DNA of 10,033 nucleotides from JAJPGZ01 sp041167105 (lineage in GTDB: Bacteria; Verrucomicrobiota; Verrucomicrobiia; Chthoniobacterales; UBA10450): assembly GCA_041167105.1 (NCBI GenBank), contig JBEEGX010000133.1, forward strand, positions 1 to 10,033, written 5' to 3'. Position numbers and translations under genes: made by a program. Position 1 is the first letter of the stretch, and the number at the start of each line of letters is the position of its first letter. The notes beneath the pieces were generated by a model. That model saw nothing but the letters and a program-made list of their open reading frames with translations, did not search any database and had not been told where the DNA came from. Shown here piece after piece: positions 6,642 through 10,033 of this stretch.

Positions 6642-7498
6642 TACGCGGCTTTCTTGTGCCGATGATGCGTATGCTTCTCACGTTTCGTTGTCGATCTTTT
6701 CTTCGTTCCACCGCGTGCGGCGGCGCCTGACTCCTTCAAGCTGCGCTGCAAAACTTCTACCAGGTCGATGACCTTCGTCGGCTTGGGCGCTTTCTTCGGC
6801 TTCTCTTCAATGTCTTCGCCGCCGTGCTCAACCTTCTCCTCGATCACTTTCATGACCGCTTCCTTGTAATCGTCGTGATATTTCTCCGGGTTCCACTTCG
6901 CGCTCATATTGTCGATCAACGCCTTCGCCATCGTGAGCTCGCGCTTGCCGGCCTCGACTTTTTTCGGCACGTGCAATTTGTCCGAGTCCGCCAATTCATC
7001 GGCGAAATGCATGAGCTCGAGCACGAGCGCGTCATGTTCCGGTTTCACGCCGGCGAGATATTGCCGCGTCTTGATCACGACTTTGGCGATGCCCACTTTC
7101 TTTGAATCTTTCAACGAATCGCGCAGCAGCACATACGCTTTGTCGCCGCCTTTTTGCGGCTCGAGATAATATGGCTTGTAGAAAAACATCGGGTCGATCT
7201 CGTCAAGATCGACAAAGTCCTGGATGTCGACCGTCTGCGTCGCCTCGAGATCGACGCGCTGAAAATCTTCGTCCTTTAGAATGACGAACTTTCCCTTCTC
7301 GTACTCGTAACCCTTCACGATGTCGTTCCACGGAACTTCTTTGCCGTCCTTCTCCGCGACGCGTTTGTAATTGATCGGGCTGAGATCGGTTTTTCTCAGC
7401 ATGCGAAATTTCAATTCTTCCTTCCGCGTCGCCGGATAAAGCGCGATGGGAATATTGACCAGACCGAAACTGATACTGCCTTTCCAAATTGCACGCAT
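6641..7498 (-). CDS. ku: Non-homologous end joining protein Ku
   Basis: This 285-residue bacterial Ku forms a homodimeric ring on double-strand DNA ends and recruits ligase D. The N-terminus MRAIWKGSISFGLVNIPIALYPAT is the classic opening of the family, followed by FRMLRKTDLSPINYKRV, GYEYEKGKFVIL, DFVDLDEIDPMFFYKPYYLEP, KVVIKTRQYLAGVKP and the C-terminal core ALIDNMSAKWNPEKYHDDYKEAV. After about residue 230 comes a Lys/Arg/His-rich tail (KKRSTTKREKHTHHRHKKAA), as in other Ku proteins whose basic tails help DNA binding and threading. No ligD or other ligase is in the window. The gene lies 54 bp downstream of a stand-alone response regulator on the same strand and overlaps the next small gene by 1 bp. 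ATG 7498 is the start; there is no strong Shine-Dalgarno site. Confidence 0.97.
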   Translation of the reverse strand: MRAIWKGSISFGLVNIPIALYPATRKEELKFRMLRKTDLSPINYKRVAEKDGKEVPWNDIVKGYEYEKGKFVILKDEDFQRVDLEATQTVDIQDFVDLDEIDPMFFYKPYYLEPQKGGDKAYVLLRDSLKDSKKVGIAKVVIKTRQYLAGVKPEHDALVLELMHFADELADSDKLHVPKKVEAGKRELTMAKALIDNMSAKWNPEKYHDDYKEAVMKVIEEKVEHGGEDIEEKPKKAPKPTKVIDLVEVLQRSLKESGAAARGGTKKRSTTKREKHTHHRHKKAA

Positions 7499-7514
7499 AC
7501 GTACCCGTATTACG

Positions 7515-7528
7515 CGCGGCGCGCCGCG
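7515..7528. other. 14-bp perfect GC palindrome upstream of Ku
   Basis: CGCGGCGCGCCGCG is its own reverse complement and lies 17 bases upstream of the Ku start, between the response-regulator stop and Ku. It could be an operator or the stem of a structure. In GC-rich DNA a palindrome like this can also arise by chance, and no second copy was noticed. Confidence 0.35.
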
Positions 7529-7540
7529 TTTGCGTGGATG

Positions 7541-7554
7541 AAGATGTCGATCTT
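7541..7554 (+). repeat. Decamer copy in 14-bp hairpin form, overlapping the regulator stop
   Basis: This is the same AAGAT-GTCG-ATCTT form as at 5042-5055. On the minus strand the response regulator ends TAAGATCGACA, its TAA (7553-7555) sharing two bases with the repeat. Confidence 0.9.
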
Positions 7555-7906
7555 ACGCGGCCGCGGCGTCGACGATCGAAAACAGCCGGTCGCTATCGAA
7601 CGGCTTCTGCAAATGATAATCGAAGCCGGTTACCTTCGGCTCCTCCACTTCACTTGGATAATCGTAAGCTGAAAACGCAATGCCGAGCGCATCAATCCCG
7701 CGCCGACGCGCCTCGCTGATGAGCGCGTAACCAGTCCCGTCCGGCAACGCGATGTCGCTCACGATCACATCGAAACGAGTGTGCTCGAGCGAATCGATTC
7801 CACTTTGCAAATCCTCCGCGACGGCAACCTCGTGACCGCTACGTGCAAAACAACGCTTCAGAACACGGCGCGTATCGTCGTGATCTTCTACAACTAAAAT
7901 CCGCAT
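7553..7906 (-). CDS. Stand-alone response regulator receiver (CheY-like)
   Basis: The product is 117 residues and consists of one REC domain only. Glu7/Asp8 (VVEDHDD) form the acidic pocket, Asp51 is the phospho-acceptor (VIVSDIALPDGTGY), Ser79 stands at the switch Ser/Thr position (AFSAYD) and Lys101 is the conserved lysine (LQKPF). The protein ends in IVDAAAA soon after the last helix, so there is no DNA-binding or enzymatic output domain. ATG 7906 has a good GAGAGG site upstream. No kinase gene is adjacent; the hybrid kinase at the left end is over 6 kb away, so the partner is unknown. It lies upstream of Ku on the same strand with a 54-bp gap and may or may not share its transcript. Confidence 0.92.
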   Translation of the reverse strand: MRILVVEDHDDTRRVLKRCFARSGHEVAVAEDLQSGIDSLEHTRFDVIVSDIALPDGTGYALISEARRRGIDALGIAFSAYDYPSEVEEPKVTGFDYHLQKPFDSDRLFSIVDAAAA

Positions 7907-7915
7907 GGTGCTTGT

Positions 7916-7921
7916 CCTCTC
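7916..7921 (-). promoter_or_regulatory. Ribosome binding site of the stand-alone regulator
   Basis: GAGAGG on the minus strand lies 9 bases upstream of ATG 7906. It is one of only two clear Shine-Dalgarno sites noticed in this window. Confidence 0.6.
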
Positions 7922-7977
7922 ATAGTCCAGCCTAACCCTGATTCGGATTTCGTCTATCTAACGGATGCTTCACCGGA

Positions 7978-7991
7978 AAGATGTCGATCTT
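7978..7991 (+). repeat. Decamer copy in hairpin form in the divergent regulator/cupin gap
   Basis: AAGAT-GTCG-ATCTT occurs again, in the 118-bp gap between the divergent regulator (start 7906) and cupin (start 8025) genes. Nothing else recognisable was seen in this gap besides the regulator's Shine-Dalgarno site. Confidence 0.9.
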
Positions 7992-8024
7992 GCGATGGTA
8001 ATCGGAACGGCGCAGAGTGCGGTC

Positions 8025-8516
8025 ATGAAAAAGATCCTGATTATCTGCAGCCTTCTTTTCACCGTCGCGATCGTTGCCATAACCGCGCAGGAAAAAACCG
8101 CGGCGACCGCCACGACCGAACACAAAGTCATTTCACCTAACGATCTGCAATGGGGCGACGCGCCGTCGTCGTTGCCGCCCGGAGGGAAAATGGCGGTATT
8201 GGACGGCGACCCGACTAAGCCCGGCTCCTTCACCATCCGCCTGAAAGCGCCGGCCGGTTACAAAGTTCCACCGCACACCCATCCGAGCGATGAACGTGTG
8301 ACGGTGATTTCCGGATCATTTAAGATCGGCATGGGCGAGAAGTTGGACGCGGCCAGCGCGCACGAAATGGCCCCCGGAAGTTTTGTGGCATTGCCCGCGG
8401 GCATGAAACATTTCGCCATGTCGAATGCCGAATCGATCGTCCAGATCAGCAGCGAAGGCCCGTTCCAAATCAATTACGTCAATCCGGCGGACGACCCGCG
8501 CGGCGCGAAGAAGTAA
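8025..8516 (+). CDS. Secreted cupin-domain protein
   Basis: The protein is 163 residues. An N-terminal signal peptide (MKKILIICSLLFTVAIVAITAQ, likely cut near residue 21-22) sends it out of the cytoplasm. A single cupin domain follows. Motif 1 is PPHTHPSDERVTVISGSF with His84, His86 and Glu90 as likely metal ligands. Motif 2 is PGSFVALPAGMKHF with His129 as the fourth ligand. The preceding WGDAPSSLPPGGKMAVLDGDP stretch is typical of a group of small periplasmic cupins of unknown substrate. I chose ATG 8025 because it begins the signal peptide; an in-frame ATG at 7965 would put 20 unrelated residues in front and translate through a decamer repeat. It converges on ispH with only 9 bp between the stop codons. 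Metal binding is well supported; whether it is an enzyme or a binding protein is open. Confidence 0.9.
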   Translation: MKKILIICSLLFTVAIVAITAQEKTAATATTEHKVISPNDLQWGDAPSSLPPGGKMAVLDGDPTKPGSFTIRLKAPAGYKVPPHTHPSDERVTVISGSFKIGMGEKLDAASAHEMAPGSFVALPAGMKHFAMSNAESIVQISSEGPFQINYVNPADDPRGAKK

Positions 8517-8517
8517 T

Positions 8518-8527
8518 TGTCGATCTT
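8518..8527 (+). repeat. Decamer filling the gap between convergent stop codons
   Basis: The cupin stop TAA ends at 8516 and the ispH stop TAA (minus strand, 8526-8528) begins the opposite gene. The decamer covers 8 of the 9 gap bases plus two bases of the ispH stop. Confidence 0.9.
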
Positions 8528-9764
8528 ACGCCGCGAGCTCGAGCTGTTGCCGCGGGATGCCGCGGAGCTCGAACAAGCGGATGAGCGTTTCTTCGATCAA
8601 GTTGTTAGGGCAACTGGCGCCGGCGGTGATGCCGACGACGACCGGGCCGGGCGGCAACCAGAAATGGCTAACGACTTCGCGTTTCTCGTGCAGGTTGTAA
8701 TGCTTGATTTCGTTCGCGCTCACCAAGCGTGAGGCGTTGAGGACGAAATAGGTCGGCAACTTTTCTTCACCCATCTCGGCGAGATGCGACGTATTTGAGC
8801 TGTTGTAGCCGCCGACGACGAGCAACAAATCCATCGGGACGTCGAGCAATTCGCGCAACGCGTCCTGCCGTTCCTGGGTCGCGCCGCAGATGGTGTCGAA
8901 GAAACGAAAATTTTGCTCGGCAAGATCGACACCGTCACGGTCGACAATCGCCTGCCGGATTCGGCGCTGAACTTCTTCGGTCTCACCGCGCAACATCGTG
9001 GTCTGGTTCGCGACGCCCACCGTTTTCAGATGCACATCGGGATCGAATCCCGCGGAATACGCGCCTTTGAATTTTTCGAGGAACGCCGCTTTCTCGCCGC
9101 CGTGCCGGATGTAATCGCAAACGTAATCCGTGTCCGCGAGCGTGAGCACGACGAGATAATGTCCGCCACCGTCGCCGAGCGCGCGCGAGCTCGTCGCTTT
9201 CGTCTCTTCGTGCTCGGCCTTGCCGTGAATGATGGACGTGGCAGTTTCGCTGGCATATTTGCGCACGCGTTTCCAAACGCTCATGACGTCGCCGCAGGTC
9301 GTGTCCACGATCTGGCAACCGCGTTCCTTAATTTGTTGCAAGATCGACAACTCCGTTCCGAACGCCGGCACGATGACGACGTCGTCGGGCTGGAGCTCGG
9401 TGATCTCGGCCTGTTTGTTTTTGCCGGTGAGGTTCTTAATCCCTAACGAAGCGATCTGCTGATTGACCTCGGGATTGTGAATGATCTCGCCGACGATGAA
9501 GAGTCGCCGGTCCTTGAAAACTTTGCGTGCGGCGTAAGCGAGATCGATCGCGCGTTCGACGCCGTAACAAAAACCGAATTGTTTCGCCAGTTTCACGGTG
9601 GTGTCGCCCACGCGGATCACTCCGCCCTGCCGGCGCACTTTATCGACGATGTCGCTGCGATAATGCGCTTCGACCTGTTCCTGCACCGCCGCCATCACGT
9701 CGGGCGTGCGCAGATTTACTTTCTCGCGCGCCGTCGTTCCGGAGGAGATGAGGTTCGTGCTCAC
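8526..9764 (-). CDS. ispH: 4-hydroxy-3-methylbut-2-enyl diphosphate reductase (IspH/LytB), long type
   Basis: IspH makes IPP and DMAPP from HMBPP in the last step of the MEP isoprenoid pathway, using a [4Fe-4S] cluster. From GTG 9764 the protein is 412 residues. The three cluster cysteines are visible: Cys66 in FGFCYGVERA, Cys157 in VDTTCGDVMSVW and Cys293 in FDTICGATQERQ. Substrate-site motifs EIIHNPEVNQ, IIHGKAEHEET, VVGGYNSSNTSHL and TAGASCPNN are present. The N-terminal extension of about 60 residues and the insert around the middle match the long cyanobacterial/plant type rather than the roughly 310-residue E. coli type. Start is uncertain: TTG 9782 adds MPQDRQ, and ATG 9695 (MAAVQEQ) is also possible; GTG 9764 leaves the decamer in the leader. 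It is followed across a short gap by the convergent cupin gene. Confidence 0.95.
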   Translation of the reverse strand: MSTNLISSGTTAREKVNLRTPDVMAAVQEQVEAHYRSDIVDKVRRQGGVIRVGDTTVKLAKQFGFCYGVERAIDLAYAARKVFKDRRLFIVGEIIHNPEVNQQIASLGIKNLTGKNKQAEITELQPDDVVIVPAFGTELSILQQIKERGCQIVDTTCGDVMSVWKRVRKYASETATSIIHGKAEHEETKATSSRALGDGGGHYLVVLTLADTDYVCDYIRHGGEKAAFLEKFKGAYSAGFDPDVHLKTVGVANQTTMLRGETEEVQRRIRQAIVDRDGVDLAEQNFRFFDTICGATQERQDALRELLDVPMDLLLVVGGYNSSNTSHLAEMGEEKLPTYFVLNASRLVSANEIKHYNLHEKREVVSHFWLPPGPVVVGITAGASCPNNLIEETLIRLFELRGIPRQQLELAA

Positions 9765-9765
9765 T

Positions 9766-9775
9766 TGTCGATCTT
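9766..9775 (+). repeat. Decamer copy at the ispH 5' end
   Basis: This copy lies directly upstream of GTG 9764, in the gap to the L,D-transpeptidase stop at 9798. If ispH instead starts at TTG 9782 it is coding (the residues PQDRQ). Confidence 0.85.
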
Positions 9776-9797
9776 GCGGCAACTTCGCCGCGCCTAA

Positions 9798-10033
9798 CTA
9801 ATCTTCAAACACCGGGCCGCTCGGCTTTTGGAAGGCCGCGTCGGAAATCATCACGCTCCCCGGCGGATCGGGCAGGCGCGAATCGTCCGGGTGCGCCACT
9901 TTCCCGCCGAGGCTGCTGTCTTCGGGTTGCGACTCGGCGATGTTCACCGGTGTGCCCGAATGCACGAGCGCATAAAACTTTGCCGCGGCTTCGCCTTTCA
10001 AGCGAATGCAGCCGTGCGTTTTCGGCACCGGAT
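9798..10033 (-). CDS. L,D-transpeptidase (YkuD) C-terminal end, truncated by window
   Basis: Only the last 78 or so codons are present; the gene continues past the right edge. The catalytic motif PKTHGCIRLKG is intact: the Cys (codon at 10010-10008) is the nucleophile that attacks the peptidoglycan stem peptide, and the His-Gly-Cys-x-Arg pattern is diagnostic for YkuD domains. The usual downstream piece follows (AAAKFYALVHSGTPVNI). A polar Pro-rich tail of about 45 residues (ESQPEDSSLGG, DDSRLPDPPG, KPSGPVFED) extends beyond the usual domain end. These enzymes make 3-3 cross-links or attach proteins to the wall in the periplasm; which one applies here cannot be judged without the N-terminus. 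It lies upstream of ispH on the same strand, and no link between the two is known. Confidence 0.85.
   Translation of the reverse strand, partial: PVPKTHGCIRLKGEAAAKFYALVHSGTPVNIAESQPEDSSLGGKVAHPDDSRLPDPPGSVMISDAAFQKPSGPVFED

Larger units (their letters stand above)
56..9775. repeat. Iterated decamer family TGTCGATCTT, 20 exact copies
   Basis: Exact TGTCGATCTT on the + strand starts at 56, 1172, 2321, 2790, 3704, 3719, 5046, 5486, 6689, 7545, 7982, 8518 and 9766; the complement AAGATCGACA starts at 618, 3220, 5816, 6146, 7205, 8922 and 9340. The preceding base is A or T in 18 of 20 and the following base is G in 14 of 20, giving a consensus WTGTCGATCTTG. Within genes the copies encode different peptides: VDL (five), KID (four), and one each of QDRH, RST and LSI, six in sense and six in antisense orientation. 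One-mismatch copies lie at 458 and 2902. A word this long would be expected about 0.01 times in 10 kb under a simple base-composition model (rough hand estimate). Function is unknown. Confidence 0.95.

Noticed and set aside
7965..8024. Upstream start of the cupin gene adding 20 residues
   Set aside because: It would hide the signal peptide and translate across the intergenic decamer; ATG 8025 begins a typical MKK signal peptide.
56..9775. Decamer as a CRISPR repeat or mobile-element end
   Set aside because: Copies are only 10-14 bp, scattered over genes on both strands with no common longer flank, no spacer-length periodicity and no transposase nearby.
56..9775. Decamer as a replication-polar motif such as Chi or KOPS
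   Set aside because: The coding copies are mixed in orientation (5 + and 7 -), unlike strongly strand-biased polar motifs, although the intergenic copies are all one way; one window cannot settle this.

Overview
This window reads as a stretch of bacterial chromosome at roughly 55-58% GC (estimated by eye). It holds 13 tightly packed genes and no stretch over 300 bases without a gene. The gene mix suggests a soil-type Verrucomicrobiota (Chthoniobacterales/Spartobacteria) or a nearby lineage: a eukaryote-like kynurenine 3-monooxygenase with a C-terminal membrane anchor, a long cyanobacterial/plant-type IspH, Ku, two DoxX proteins, DUF72, and few clear Shine-Dalgarno sites. This placement is an inference from style and is not proven. 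No rRNA, tRNA, CRISPR array, transposase or phage gene was seen.

Layout. Positions 1-2008 (+) carry the 3' part of a PAS-HisKA-HATPase-REC hybrid histidine kinase, overlapping by 4 bp a second response regulator (REC plus coiled coil). Positions 2005-3681 (-) carry a DoxX-like membrane protein followed by kynurenine 3-monooxygenase. Positions 3818-4204 (+) encode a small secreted basic protein of unknown function. Positions 4243-5467 (-) carry a second DoxX protein followed by a secreted dienelactone hydrolase-family enzyme. Positions 5543-6292 (+) carry a DUF72 gene whose 5' end lacks a normal start codon. Positions 6267-7906 (-) carry a stand-alone REC protein, Ku and a small conserved-looking protein. 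Positions 8025-8516 (+) encode a secreted cupin. Positions 8526-9764 (-) encode IspH, and 9798-10033 (-) the end of a YkuD L,D-transpeptidase. The genes do not form a single pathway. They are small house-keeping and accessory units (signalling, NAD/tryptophan metabolism, isoprenoid synthesis, DNA end joining, cell wall).

The most striking feature is not a gene. The 10-base word TGTCGATCTT, or its complement AAGATCGACA, occurs 20 times exactly, where far fewer than one copy would be expected by chance. It lies on both strands, in several reading frames and in almost every intergenic gap, and apart from one tandem pair its copies are spaced roughly evenly (mostly 330-560 bp). In three genes it also supplies part of the TAA stop codon. 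It behaves like a DNA-level iterated signal, comparable in style to the DNA uptake sequences of Neisseria/Pasteurellaceae or cyanobacterial HIP1. I do not recognise this particular word as a described one. A second, weaker enriched word, CCTAAC, is also present.
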